Shown: piece by piece, positions 1 to 9,059 of the stretch
How positions within the stretch are numbered: position 1 is the first letter of the stretch
Layout of the letters: each line of letters opens with the position of its first letter
NCBI RefSeq assembly: GCF_026162625.1
Contig: NZ_JAOTBD010000009.1
Span: 1-64,000, forward strand
Source of the DNA: Paracoccus beibuensis
GTDB taxonomy: Bacteria; Pseudomonadota; Alphaproteobacteria; Rhodobacterales; Rhodobacteraceae
Length of the DNA stretch: 64,000 nucleotides
Direction: 5' to 3'
The notes under the pieces: model-generated
The model's database searches: none
The model's input: the letters and a program-made list of their open reading frames with translations, nothing else
Told to the model about the DNA's origin: nothing
Program-made: the position numbers and the translations under genes

Positions 1-40
1 GCGCCTTGAAGCCCGCGTCATGGTTCCTGCGTTTCCGCAT
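1..40 (-). CDS. IS3-family transposase OrfA, N-terminal fragment
   Basis: The ATG at 40-38 opens a frame reading MRKRRNHDAGFKA, the usual beginning of one group of IS3-family OrfA proteins (helix-turn-helix DNA-binding subunit). GAGGAG lies about 6 bases upstream. Only 13 codons are visible because the window ends. Confidence 0.55.
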   Translation of the reverse strand, partial: MRKRRNHDAGFKA

Positions 41-120
41 TTCTGATCTCCTCGTCCTCGGAGATCAGCAGACGTCAGATCGTAGCTTCCGTCACTGTCC
101 GATTTTCGGGGAGTAGCTCA
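1..120 (-). mobile_element. IS3-type insertion sequence, left end (cut by window edge)
   Basis: Read on the minus strand, position 120 starts with TGAGCTACTCCCCGAAAATC, a TG-starting terminus of the kind IS3-family elements carry. About 80 bases further in lies an orfA start preceded by a GAGGAG ribosome site. The element continues off the left edge, so its length and intactness cannot be judged. No matching right end is in the window. Family assignment rests on the first 13 residues of orfA and the terminus. Confidence 0.6.
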
Positions 121-228
121 CATCGGCGCGTTTCCGGAACTGGCGGATCATTGATCCAGACATCATTTCGCTTGCTGCGAGACGGCGCTGCCCATTAGCC
201 TGACCGGGTTATTAAGCCTCCGGTTCAT

Positions 229-3200
229 ATGTATCAATTCGCTTTCCTCGCCGATGAATTTCCTGCGCTGTTCGCTCCGGCGAAAAAGGCGGAACTGGCG
301 GCGCTTTCGGATCCCCGCAGCGCCTGCTTTCACGCCCGCCTGACGCTGGAGATCGCGCTGCTGTGGATGTTCCGCAGCGACAAGACGCTGAGACCGCCCT
401 ATCAGGACACGCTGGCGGCGCTGGTGCATGAGCCCTCACTTGCCGCGCTGACGGGGCCGGCCATCGTCGCGAAGGCCAAGATCATCAAGGACCGCGGCAA
501 TCAGGCGGCGCATGACACGAAGTCGCCCTCGGTGTCGGATGCCAAGGTGGTGGTCAGCGAGCTGTTCCACGTCTGCTATTGGTTCGCGCGCACCTATGCG
601 AAGAAGGGCAAACCCGATCCGGCGCTTTCGTTTGATGTGGCGAAGCTGGAAAAGACGCTGACGATCACCGCCAGCACCGTGTCGCAGATCAACGCGCTGG
701 CCGAGAAGCAGGCCGCCTCGCTGAAGGCGCAGAGAGAGGCCGAGGAGGCGCGGATGACCTCGGAGGCCGGTCGCGCCGCGCTGGAGGCCGAGATCGCTGC
801 CTTGCGCGCCGAGATCGCCGCCGTGAAGGTCGCGAACCAGGCGCAGGCCGATACGCATGATTATGACGAGGCAACGACCCGCGACGCTTTCATCGACCTG
901 CTGCTGGCGGAGGCAGGCTGGCCTCTGAATCAGCTGCGCGACCGCGAGTTCCGTGTGACGGGAATGCCGAACGCGGCAGGCGAGGGGTTCGTCGATTACG
1001 TTCTCTGGGGCGACGACGGCAAGCCGCTTGCGCTGGTGGAGGCGAAACGGACCAAGACGAATGCGCTGGTCGGGCAACAGCAGGCGAAGCTCTATGCCGA
1101 TTGCCTGGAGGCGACGTTCGGGCGGCGGCCGGTGATCTTCTGTTCCAACGGCTATGAGCATTGGATCTGGGACGACGCGATGTATCCTCCACGGGGGATC
1201 GCGGGCTTCCTGAAGAAGGACGAGCTGGTGCTGCTGCATCAGCGGCGCACGACGCGGAAGGTGCTGGAAACGGTCGAGGTCGATGAGACCATCGTCGAGC
1301 GCTTCTATCAGCACCGGGCAATCCGCCGGGTGGGCGACGCCTTCGAGAGCAAGCAGCGCCACGCGCTTCTGGTCATGGCGACAGGTTCGGGCAAGACGCG
1401 GACGGTGATCGCGCTGATCGACCAGTTGCTCCGCGCGAACTGGGTGAAGCGGGTGCTGTTCCTTGCCGATCGCGTGGCATTGGTGAAGCAGGCACATGGA
1501 GCCTTCAAGGCTCATCTTCCCTCGGCGCCGAGCGCGAACCTGCTGCAGAGCCACGACCCGACCCAGAACAACCACGCGTCCGCGCGGGTCTGCCTGTCGA
1601 CCTATCCGACGATGATGGGCCTGATCGATGAAATGAAGGACGGGGAAAAGCGCTTTGGTCCCGGCCATTTCGACCTGATCGTCATTGATGAGGCACACCG
1701 ATCCGTCTATCGCAAGTATCGCGCGATCTTCGAGTATTTCGACGGACTTCTGGTCGGGCTGACTGCGACGCCCCGTGACGAGATCGACCGGGATACCTAT
1801 TCGCTATTCCAACTTGAACGCGGCGTGCCGACCGACTCCTACGATCTGGAGGATGCGGTCGATGACGGTTACCTCGTGCCACCCAAGGGGATCTCGGTCC
1901 CGCTCAGGTTCCAGCGAGAGGGCATCACCTATGACCGTCTGTCCGATGAGGAAAAAGAGGCTTGGGATGCGCTGGAGTGGTCAGACGAGGGCGATCCCCC
2001 CGATCATGTCGATGCCAACGATCTGAACAAGTGGCTGTTCAACATCGATACCGTTGACAAGGTGCTGAAGCATCTGATGACCAACGGCATCAAGGTCGCC
2101 GCCGGTGATCGCCTGGGCAAGACGATCATCTTCGCCAAGAACAGCGCCCATGCCCGTTTCATCGTGGAACGGTTCGACATCAACTATCCCCATCTGAAGG
2201 GTAGCTTTGCCTCGCTGATCGACTACAGCGTCAGCTATGCTCAGAGCCTGATCGACGACTTCTCGGAGCCGGAGAAGGCGCCGCATATCGCCGTGTCGGT
2301 CGACATGCTGGACACCGGAATTGACGTGCCGGATGTGGTGAACCTCGTATTCTTCAAGATCGTCCGCTCCCGCACGAAGTTCTGGCAGATGGTCGGACGG
2401 GGAACGCGGCTGCGGCGCAACTTGTTCGGGCCGGGCGAGGACAAGCATGAATTCTTGATTTTCGACTACTGCCAGAACCTCGAATTCTTCGGGGAGAACC
2501 CTGATCGGGCCGAGCCCGGGGGCACGGCGCCCATAGGCGAACGCCTGTTTCGCGCGCGCTTGGAGCTGATAACGGAGCTTGAGCGGGCAGAACATAAGGG
2601 GGAACTCGGCCCGCGCCTGCGCGACCGGCTTCACGAGGAAGTCACCGGCATGAATGTCGATAACTTCATTGTTCGGCCTCATCGGCAGAATGTGGAGGCG
2701 TTTCAGGCGCGCGCGGCTTGGGATGAATTGGATGCCAATGCGCAGGAGGCACTCTCGACCCGTATCGCCGGTCTGCCCAGCGCCTTCCGGGATGATAACC
2801 TCCCGGCAAAGCAGTTCGATCTGCTGGTGCACGGAGCGCAGCTTTCCCTTCTGCGGGGCGAGGCTGCCTTTGCACGTGCGCAGACCCGAATCCGCGACGT
2901 AGCCTCATCGCTTGAGGCTCTGGGAAACATCCCCTTAGTGGCGAAGCAGCTGTCGTTGATCCTCGAGATCCAGACCGATGAGTTCTGGACTGACATCACC
3001 GTTGATCTTCTGGATGAGGTGCGCCGAAAGCTCCGCCTGCTGGTCGAACTGATCGAGCCAAAGACCCGCAAGCTGGTCATCACCGACTTCGAGGATGAAA
3101 TCGGCGTTGGGAATGTGGTTACACTTCCGCAACTCGGCGCTGGCGTCGACAAGGCTCAGTTTCGCATGAAGGCCCGCCGCTTTGTCGAAAAGCACCGCGA

Positions 3201-3618
3201 CCACATTGCCCTGATCAAGGTCCGCCGAGCCGATCAACTGACGCAGCAGGACCTCGACGAGCTTGAGAGGATGTTCGTGGAGGAAGACGTCGTGGACGCT
3301 GAGGCGTTGAATGACGCCACTGGCGGCGCTGGGCTTGGGGTGTTCCTTCGCTCGCTCACAGGCCTTGATCGCGCTGCCGCCAAGTCGCTCTTCAGCAGTT
3401 TTACCACCCAGAACGCGCTGAGCGCCAACCAAACTGAGTTCGTGAACCTGGTCATCGACAGCTTGACCGAAGCGGGCATCGTTGACCCTGCCCTGTTCTA
3501 TGAGAGTCCTTTCACAGACCTCGACGACATGGGACTTGCTGGCGTCTTCGAGGACAAGCAAGCACAGGAATTGCTGGCAATTGTCCAACGCGCCAACGCC
3601 ACGGCTGCGGCTGCATAA
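229..3618 (+). CDS. hsdR: Type I restriction endonuclease R subunit (EcoEI-like)
   Basis: This 1129-residue protein is the motor/nuclease subunit of a type I restriction system: it translocates unmethylated DNA and cuts it. Order of parts: a DUF4145-like N-terminal domain (about 1-150), an Ala/Glu-rich coiled coil (about 157-208), a PD-(D/E)xK nuclease core (D256, E271-A-K273), Walker A GSGKT at 386-390, DEAH at 487-490, TATP at 512-515, and motif VI around VGRGTRLRR near 722. The C-terminal 350 residues resemble the EcoEI R-subunit tail. All motifs are intact and the length is normal. No hsdM or hsdS is visible; they would have to lie left of the window, beyond the IS end at 1-120. The next gene starts 15 bases downstream and is broken. 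Confidence 0.9.
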   Translation: MYQFAFLADEFPALFAPAKKAELAALSDPRSACFHARLTLEIALLWMFRSDKTLRPPYQDTLAALVHEPSLAALTGPAIVAKAKIIKDRGNQAAHDTKSPSVSDAKVVVSELFHVCYWFARTYAKKGKPDPALSFDVAKLEKTLTITASTVSQINALAEKQAASLKAQREAEEARMTSEAGRAALEAEIAALRAEIAAVKVANQAQADTHDYDEATTRDAFIDLLLAEAGWPLNQLRDREFRVTGMPNAAGEGFVDYVLWGDDGKPLALVEAKRTKTNALVGQQQAKLYADCLEATFGRRPVIFCSNGYEHWIWDDAMYPPRGIAGFLKKDELVLLHQRRTTRKVLETVEVDETIVERFYQHRAIRRVGDAFESKQRHALLVMATGSGKTRTVIALIDQLLRANWVKRVLFLADRVALVKQAHGAFKAHLPSAPSANLLQSHDPTQNNHASARVCLSTYPTMMGLIDEMKDGEKRFGPGHFDLIVIDEAHRSVYRKYRAIFEYFDGLLVGLTATPRDEIDRDTYSLFQLERGVPTDSYDLEDAVDDGYLVPPKGISVPLRFQREGITYDRLSDEEKEAWDALEWSDEGDPPDHVDANDLNKWLFNIDTVDKVLKHLMTNGIKVAAGDRLGKTIIFAKNSAHARFIVERFDINYPHLKGSFASLIDYSVSYAQSLIDDFSEPEKAPHIAVSVDMLDTGIDVPDVVNLVFFKIVRSRTKFWQMVGRGTRLRRNLFGPGEDKHEFLIFDYCQNLEFFGENPDRAEPGGTAPIGERLFRARLELITELERAEHKGELGPRLRDRLHEEVTGMNVDNFIVRPHRQNVEAFQARAAWDELDANAQEALSTRIAGLPSAFRDDNLPAKQFDLLVHGAQLSLLRGEAAFARAQTRIRDVASSLEALGNIPLVAKQLSLILEIQTDEFWTDITVDLLDEVRRKLRLLVELIEPKTRKLVITDFEDEIGVGNVVTLPQLGAGVDKAQFRMKARRFVEKHRDHIALIKVRRADQLTQQDLDELERMFVEEDVVDAEALNDATGGAGLGVFLRSLTGLDRAAAKSLFSSFTTQNALSANQTEFVNLVIDSLTEAGIVDPALFYESPFTDLDDMGLAGVFEDKQAQELLAIVQRANATAAAA

Positions 3619-3632
3619 TCTGGAGACCAAGA

Positions 3633-4285
3633 ATGCGAAAGCCTGGCAGCGTCCGCGGCCTCGAAGCACTAGGACGTGAGCGCCTGTCGCGCCACTTCTT
3701 TATGCGGGATTTTCTCTACTCGTAGATCGGGAATTTCGTAAGGATCCCGAACATCCCCGATGACCCCGATCTCGCTCTTTTTACCGGCCGGAAGCTCGCG
3801 ACGGAGCTCTTGGATCCTCTTGTTGAAACATTTGGTCCTATCGCCGTGCGATCGGCCTATCGTTCTCCCGAAGTCAATGGGTATGGCGCTGAACATGGCT
3901 TAGGTTGCGCCTCGAATGAATCCAATCGCGCCAGCCACATCTGGGACCAGCGCGACGCCGAGGGCCGGTGCGGAGCCTGCACGAGCGCTGTCATCCCCTG
4001 GTTCGCTGACCAATACGACAGCGGGCGTGATTGGCTTGACCTCGCGTGGTGGTTGTTTGATCACCTCGACTTCCACGCCATCACCTTCTTCCCAAACGAG
4101 CCGCATTCAATCTGACTTGGCGGGAGCAGCCTGAAAAGCGGATATCGTCGTGGATCGGATCGGCACGCAGGATCTACCGGCCGAGCGATGTGCTTCCGAT
4201 GCAGGAGGCACGAATACAGAGATACCACAACTTCCCCCCCTTTCGCGCGATCAACTACCCGATGATACCTTCGACATGTCGGTGA
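3633..4285 (+). pseudogene. Broken gene behind hsdR, M15 peptidase-like motif
   Basis: From the ATG at 3633 one frame reads MRKPGSVRGLEALGRERLSR and continues sensibly to about 4100, except for a TAG at 3723-3725 (codon 31). Near 4093 the meaning passes to a neighbouring frame (KRAAFNLTWREQPEKRISSW) that runs to the TGA at 4283-4285; losing one C from a CCCC run would explain the shift. The joined product would be about 217 residues. RSAYRSPEVN followed by a conserved His/Asp stretch (SHIWDQRDAEG) resembles M15 / hedgehog-fold peptidases, but this is a weak resemblance. The start lies 15 bases after hsdR, so it was probably co-transcribed with it. Sequencing error is an alternative to true decay, but two independent lesions favour decay. 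Confidence 0.6.
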
Positions 4286-4751
4286 TCTTATCGGTCGCGT
4301 GTGGATTCCGCCTGCCCCACGGCCGCGGCGACGAGTTCCGTTCGTCCACATCCGCGCCCGAAGGGCCGCAGCCGCGCGACATCTACATCCCCGATCTCCA
4401 CATCGACAGCGTCAAAGTGAAGGCCAAGAACTTCCGGTAAGCGGTTTAGTCGGGTGGCACACGCGTTCGATGCCCCAGGACCTTCCGGTGCATGCCGAGA
4501 CCGGCATTCCCGCCAACGTTAGATAGCCAAGTCAGCGAAATGTATGCGCTCTTGCGCTGAAAGAGCCCGACAAAGCTGGGCTCCGGACGGCTGTCACACC
4601 GCTCCGGCCACCGCCTGCTCGTGGGATCGTCCCACGGCCGAGTTGATTAGCGCATGCTCTCCTCTCCCCAGCCAGCCGCTGATTGCAGCGCCAGACAACC
4701 GCCGAAGTTCTCCACCTCGTAGGACAATGACCTATCGCGGGCGCCGCTGCG
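4286..4751. other. No recognisable gene
   Basis: A frame ending at 4440 (last residues SVKVKAKNFR) may be the tail of some protein, but I see no domain and no credible start. The rest has no ribosome site followed by a sensible frame. It lies between the broken hsdR neighbour and IS66 debris and is probably decayed mobile DNA. Confidence 0.4.
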
Positions 4752-4913
4752 CATCAGCCGCGGCGGTTCCGGCGCCTGCGTCACACCGTCGGTGCAGGAC
4801 CGGCACGCATATTTGGGGCGGCGGGTGACGATGACGCGGAACTGTGCCGGCACGATATCCAGCCGCTCCGAGACATCTTCGCCGATGCAGTGCAGGCCGC
4901 CGCCGCAGGCACA
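4752..4913 (-). pseudogene. IS66 transposase (TnpC) N-terminal fragment
   Basis: The minus strand encodes about 54 residues containing GEDVSERLDIVPAQFRVIVT and RRPKYACRSC, which is the zinc-finger part of the IS66-family TnpC transposase. Cysteines pair as CxC and CxxC. Homology stops abruptly at both sides (an unrelated sequence follows RLM), so this is a scrap of about 160 bases and not a functional gene. Confidence 0.7.
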
Positions 4914-5108
4914 GGTCGCCAAGGCGCAGCGGACCCGTGAGCGCGAGTACACGACGCCCGAGGCCATCGCGGTTCTGAAAGCCACGACCAACTACAACCC
5001 AAAAAATAACCGACAACCCGGCGAACCGGGAAAGCGCGCCGATCACGGCGGCGAAGAGATGGCTGCCGATCCTGTGCGCCTTCTGGGAGCAGATCACGGG
5101 CGCATCGA

Positions 5109-5673
5109 ATGAAAGCGGGCTGGTTCCCGACGCCCTTCAGCACCGTGGTCCGCGCCCATCATCAGGCAGCGGGCGCAAAAGGGGGGACTCCGAGACAAGG
5201 TTTCGGCCGTTCGAGAGCGTCCGGTGGGAAGACGATCCACCGGATCGTTTTCTGGACCACCTTCCACTTCACAACCAAGATCCACCTCCGGGTCAACGGT
5301 GCAGGCCTCCCCCTGAGGTCGGATATTTCGCCGGGCGAGACGTCGGACCATCTGCGCTTCGATCTGGTAATGGACGACAACCTGCCGGAACCTTGCGTCC
5401 TGCTGGCCGATCGCGACCATGTCTCTGACAAGGTTCGCAAAACCATGGAGGTGCGCAACGTCGTGCCCGCGATACCCATGCGGAAGTCACGGAAACTGCG
5501 CGTGGCTGCCGACCGCAAGCCCTACCGGTTGCGGAACCTTGTCGAGCGGTGCTTCAACAAGCTCGAAAACGCCCGCCGCGTCGCCTACCCGCTACCACAA
5601 GACCGCAGAGAGCTTCCCGAGCTTCATCGACATCACCTCGAACCGCCTCTGAATCCGCCATTTGTCAACATGA
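5109..5673 (+). pseudogene. IS5-family transposase remnant (IS427-like)
   Basis: From about residue 10 the frame carries TVVRAHHQAAGAKGG, FTTKIHLRVNGAGLP and RKLRVAADRKPYRLRNLVER, the DDE transposase core of IS5-family (IS427 group) elements. The usual N-terminal half is missing. Around 5590 an extra T moves the true frame (TRYHKTAESFPSFIDITSNR) out of register, and in that frame a TGA replaces the tryptophan codon expected before IRHLST. A short foreign stretch also separates GRSRASGG from FTTKIH. The gene is dead. Its 3' end abuts the permease stop codon at 5675-5677. Confidence 0.75.
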
Positions 5674-5674
5674 C

Positions 5675-6544
5675 CTAGCTGTTCTGTAGATCAAGATGAT
5701 AGCGGATCAGGAGAGCTAGTCCCAAAGCGAAAAGGAACAGGCTCAAGCCGAACACATAGACGTAGCTGACATAATCGCCTGAGTAGCTGTGATAGAACGC
5801 TCTTCTCATTTGTCCAACCACGTGAACCAGCGGGTTCCACCAAATCCAGTCTTGATAGGGTTGTGGTATATCATCGAAGACAAAGAACACACATGACACG
5901 AGGAAAAGGGGGCGCATCAGTATTCCCCAAATCTGTTGCCATCCAGGAAAGGCAGAAAATAGAAAGCAATTCAAACAACCTATTGCAACAGACAGTCCAA
6001 TGGCCATTGCCATTCCGATGACTACCATCCCGAATTGAGGATCAGTTCTTGTTTCGAAGAAGCTGAGCAATCCTATGAACACAATCGAGGAAACGATAGT
6101 TTGCGTGATTGTGTTGAAGATGATGCGTGCCAGCAAAGCGTCCATGAATGTAACGGCGGGGTACTTCAGCAAGGCGCTCGAATAGCTGATGGACCCGGAA
6201 ACTTTACCAGAGATATCAAGATAAGCCATGAAAGGAACGACACCTGTGGCATAGAATATCGCAAAGTTGGTGCCCATCGGAGGCGCCCTGAAACCCATCG
6301 AGAAGATCAAGGTCAGAACCACGATACCGCCAACCGGCTCAGCGATCGTCCAGATGTATCCGCCAGCCACTCGGCTTTTGCTCGTCTGCATCTCTCTCAG
6401 GATCAGAGCGGCAATAGCACGAAAGGTTCCAAAACTGCGATGTTTCCCGACCTCCCTTAGCACCTTCTCTTGATCATTCTCGCGCCGCTGCGGGAGCGGT
6501 GCATGTCCCGGCGTTGGGAAGGGTGGTTGGATAAACTCGGTCAT
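5675..6544 (-). CDS. ABC-2 type polysaccharide export permease (KpsM/Wzm-like)
   Basis: The 289-residue protein matches the ABC-2 permease family that exports capsule or O-antigen polysaccharide across the inner membrane. A cytoplasmic N-terminus (about 1-45) precedes LILREMQTSKSR, a typical family signature, then six hydrophobic segments between about 60 and 280, with the conserved tail IWWNPLVHVVGQMRRAFYHS. The length is normal. Its GC content is visibly lower than its neighbours, which suggests transfer. The partner ATPase (KpsT/Wzt) and any glycan genes are absent: IS5 debris begins right at the stop codon and non-coding sequence followed by an IS3 copy lies upstream. It is therefore probably an orphan left from a disrupted capsule locus. 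Confidence 0.85.
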   Translation of the reverse strand: MTEFIQPPFPTPGHAPLPQRRENDQEKVLREVGKHRSFGTFRAIAALILREMQTSKSRVAGGYIWTIAEPVGGIVVLTLIFSMGFRAPPMGTNFAIFYATGVVPFMAYLDISGKVSGSISYSSALLKYPAVTFMDALLARIIFNTITQTIVSSIVFIGLLSFFETRTDPQFGMVVIGMAMAIGLSVAIGCLNCFLFSAFPGWQQIWGILMRPLFLVSCVFFVFDDIPQPYQDWIWWNPLVHVVGQMRRAFYHSYSGDYVSYVYVFGLSLFLFALGLALLIRYHLDLQNS

Positions 6545-6683
6545 GACACCGCGCAGTGTTTCTGAATTCGCTCGCGCCTAGCAAGATATCTTTAAGGCAA
6601 AAGCAGCCGCCTTATGAACCAAAGTTCGGGATAGAGCAACTGCGGCCTGGATCTATGTTCGCCAAGCGACAAACGGGTCAACA
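6545..6683. other. Gap between permease and IS3 element
   Basis: This 139-base stretch is the likely promoter/leader region of the minus-strand permease. I see no second gene. No duplicated target bases are found next to the IS end at 6684. Confidence 0.4.
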
Positions 6684-6710
6684 TGGACCTGTCCCGGTTT
6701 CGTTCCGGTC
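6684..6710 (+). repeat. IS3 left terminal inverted repeat
   Basis: It is identical over 27 bases to the reverse complement of 7890-7916. Confidence 0.9.
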
Positions 6711-6746
6711 TTCTGAGAGCGATGTTCGCCAAGAAGGAGACTGGAT

Positions 6747-7022
6747 ATGGCAGCGACACACAGCGACGAGTTCAAGCGAGATGCGGTTCGCATCGCGCTC
6801 ACCAGCGGTCTGACACGGCGCCAAGTCGCGTCGGATCTTGGAGTGGGACTTTCGACGCTGGGAAAATGGATTCGGGCGATTTCCGAAGAGGCCCGGGTTC
6901 CCGAACGGGATGCCGATCTTCTTCGCGAGAATGAACGGCTGCGCAAAGAGAACCGGATACTGCGGGAGGAGAGGGAGGTGCTAAGAAGGGCGGCTCAATT
7001 CTTCGCGGCTCGGAAGTCATGA
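6747..7022 (+). CDS. IS3-family transposase OrfA
   Basis: The 91-residue protein has an N-terminal helix-turn-helix (HSDEFKRDAVRIALTSGLTR through STLGKWI) that binds the element ends, and a C-terminal leucine-zipper-like helix (LLRENERLRKENRILREERE). The ATG at 6747 follows AAGGAGA. Its TGA overlaps the orfB start as ATGA at 7019-7022, the region where IS3 elements make the OrfAB fusion by -1 frameshifting. OrfA itself looks intact. Confidence 0.9.
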   Translation: MAATHSDEFKRDAVRIALTSGLTRRQVASDLGVGLSTLGKWIRAISEEARVPERDADLLRENERLRKENRILREEREVLRRAAQFFAARKS

Positions 7023-7878
7023 GGTTTCGGTTCATTGCCAGCTATTGCGGCAGCCTCTCGCGCAGTCGGCTGTGCCGCTTGATGGGTGTCACGGATCGTG
7101 GGCTGCGGGCCTGGCGGCATCGGCCGCCATCGCAGCGACAGCGGCGCGACATGGTGATCCTGGCCCATATCCGCGACCAGCACCGCCTAAGCCTGGGCAG
7201 CTATGGCAGGCCGCGCATGACCGAGGAACTGAACGAGCTGGGCCTGCATGTCGGACAGCGTCGCATTGGTCGCCTGATGCGCCAGAACGGCATCCGGGTC
7301 GTCCGCAGCGAGCGGCGTTCAGGCGCACCACGGACAGCGATCACGCCTTCAACATCGCGCCGAACCTCCTGCGAGCCAGGACTTTTCGGCGAGCGGGCCG
7401 AACCAGAAGTGGGCCGGCGACATCACCTTCGTCTGGAGGCGTGAGGGCTGGGTTTATCTGGCGGTCATCATCGACCTGTTTTCAAGACGTGTTGTCGGAT
7501 GGGCCATCAGCAACCGCATGAAGCAGGATCTGGCGATCAGGGCGCTGAACATGGCGATCGCGTTGCGCCGCGGGCCACCGGACTGCATTCACCACTCCGA
7601 CCGCGGCTCGCAACACTGCGCCCACGACTACCAGAAGATCCTGCACAGTCATGGGTTCAAGGTATCGATGAGCGGCAAGGGCAACTGCTACGACGATTCG
7701 GCCGTCGAAAGCTTTTTCAAATCGCTGAAGGCCGAACTGGTCTGGCGCCGCGACTGGCACGCGCGGCGTGACGTCGAAATCGCCATCTTCGAATACATCA
7801 ACGGCTTCCACAACCCGCCGAAAACACTCGGCCTTGAACTGGAAATCGCCCGTGGTCTTCGAACAGAGGGCCGCTTGA
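7019..7878 (+). pseudogene. IS3-family transposase OrfB, three frameshifts
   Basis: The DDE integrase is recognisable in pieces: RLMGVTDRGLRAWRHRPP and GSYGRPRMTEELNELGLH in the first frame, DSDHAFNIAPNLL in a second, DFSASGPNQKWAGDITFVW through HHSDRGSQHC and GNCYDDSAVESFFKSLKAEL in a third, and SALNWKSPVVFE at the end. Frame changes fall near 7315, 7370 and 7815. Catalytic D, D and E positions are still visible, but no continuous protein can be made. The last frame stops with TGA at 7876-7878. Confidence 0.85.
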
Positions 7879-7889
7879 CATGAGGACCT

Positions 7890-7916
7890 GACCGGAACGA
7901 AACCGGGACAGGTCCA
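7890..7916 (-). repeat. IS3 right terminal inverted repeat
   Basis: It is the perfect inverted partner of 6684-6710 and ends with TCCA at 7916. Confidence 0.9.
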
Positions 7917-8500
7917 GATTGAGTCCGGTCGTCGCCGCGTGCGTTTGAGTAGCGACGGCGCATGATCTGCTCCCTCTGCTGCCAGTGCGGGGCTAGGAGG
8001 GAGCACGGGCCTTCACATGACTGCATCAATCAGCCTGAACGCTCTCCGCCATTTCAAACGGCTTATCTTCGGCGCAGAGCCTGCCGATCTTCTCGGCCTG
8101 CGCCGCCCGCAGAACCTCCCGCTCCGTCTCCGGCACCCTGCCCGGCCAGCTTGGGCAGGGCATCAGCATGGCGGCTGCGAGTAGCTGGCGCAGGCTCAGG
8201 GCCAAAGACGCCGGGCTCCTTCAAGGAGATAGCCATCAAGCGGCGCATCGGCCCCTTCTCCTTCTTGCAACTCACGGTCCGGCGCGTCCCTGTCGTCCAC
8301 GATGATTTGCAGCCGCTTAAGCGACTGTCGCTGGACCTCCGTCGCGGGCATACTCGACCAGCTGCGCCTCTGTCGCGACCAACCGGTCAGCCAGGCGGCA
8401 AGCCCGCTGCGTCTGCAACCATCAAAGCCGGCCAGCGACAGAAGCGATGCGCCGGCGCTGAGATAGCGGGTCAAAGGTTCCGCTCCGGCAGATCCACGGC
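7917..8500. other. Decayed sequence without an identifiable gene
   Basis: On the minus strand short coding-like pieces alternate between frames (for example LADRLVATEAQLVEYARDGG around 8360 and EVLRAAQAEKIGRLCAED near 8090), broken by stops and frame changes. I cannot assign a family. The pattern suggests a dead gene from a plasmid or phage. Confidence 0.35.
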
Positions 8501-8823
8501 TTAGCCTGCAAGCGTGTGAGTGCAGCCGTTGAGGAGCTGGATGCGTCCGTTGGTTAGAACCGAGTGGCAGGATGGGGCATGATGCGTGTGGTAGGGCATG
8601 ACGAACATCACCGAGAGGAAGCCGAAGACCGCGCTGATGATCGCGCCGACCATCCGCAAGATCGTTGAATGTCGCCACGCCCGTTGATGTAGAGCCCCGC
8701 CATGTTCAAGGCTGCGATCCACGACAGCGGGATCGCGAGTGCGGCCTCGTCAAGCCCAGCCTCGATGAAGGCCCCGAAGCTGGGGGAGGACCCGAGCGTG
8801 TTGTCCGATACGGCCAGCGTCAT
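8501..8823 (-). pseudogene. Phage holin-like membrane protein remnant
   Basis: In the minus direction one frame reads LSWIAALNMAGLYINGRGDI and after a frame change near 8665 another reads STILRMVGAIISAVFGFLSV. Together they form two hydrophobic segments separated by an arginine/asparagine turn, the pattern of small holin-like membrane proteins of alphaproteobacterial prophages (LALYINGRW...RMVGA type). The tail is unrelated-looking. The assignment is by resemblance only. Confidence 0.35.
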
Positions 8824-9059
8824 CGCGAAGTCCAGGAGCGCGCAACTGGTAGCCCATTCAAGGCCCCGTCGTCCTGAAAAAGGACGTCCGACATTCGCAT
8901 CATGTCGGCCTGCTGGAGTTGAATCCTTGCATGCGGCTCACCTGATGCTGATGAACTCAAGCGCGAATCATCTGCCGGTTGCGACCCGCCCCGGTCGGCT
9001 CCTCGATGATAACAGAAGGCTGGCGGTTTGCGATTGGTAGCCGGCGGTTGGTTTCGGGG

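Larger units (their letters stand above)
6684..7916 (+). mobile_element. IS3-family insertion sequence, complete ends, inactivated orfB
   Basis: The 1233-bp element is bounded by perfect 27-bp inverted repeats (6684-6710 and 7890-7916) starting TGGACCTGTCCCGGTTTCGT. It holds orfA and an overlapping orfB, the usual IS3 layout. The flanking bases (ACA before, GAT after) show no 3-bp target duplication, so it is old or has been rearranged. A 258-bp copy of its left end is found at 35337-35594 in the same orientation. Confidence 0.9.
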
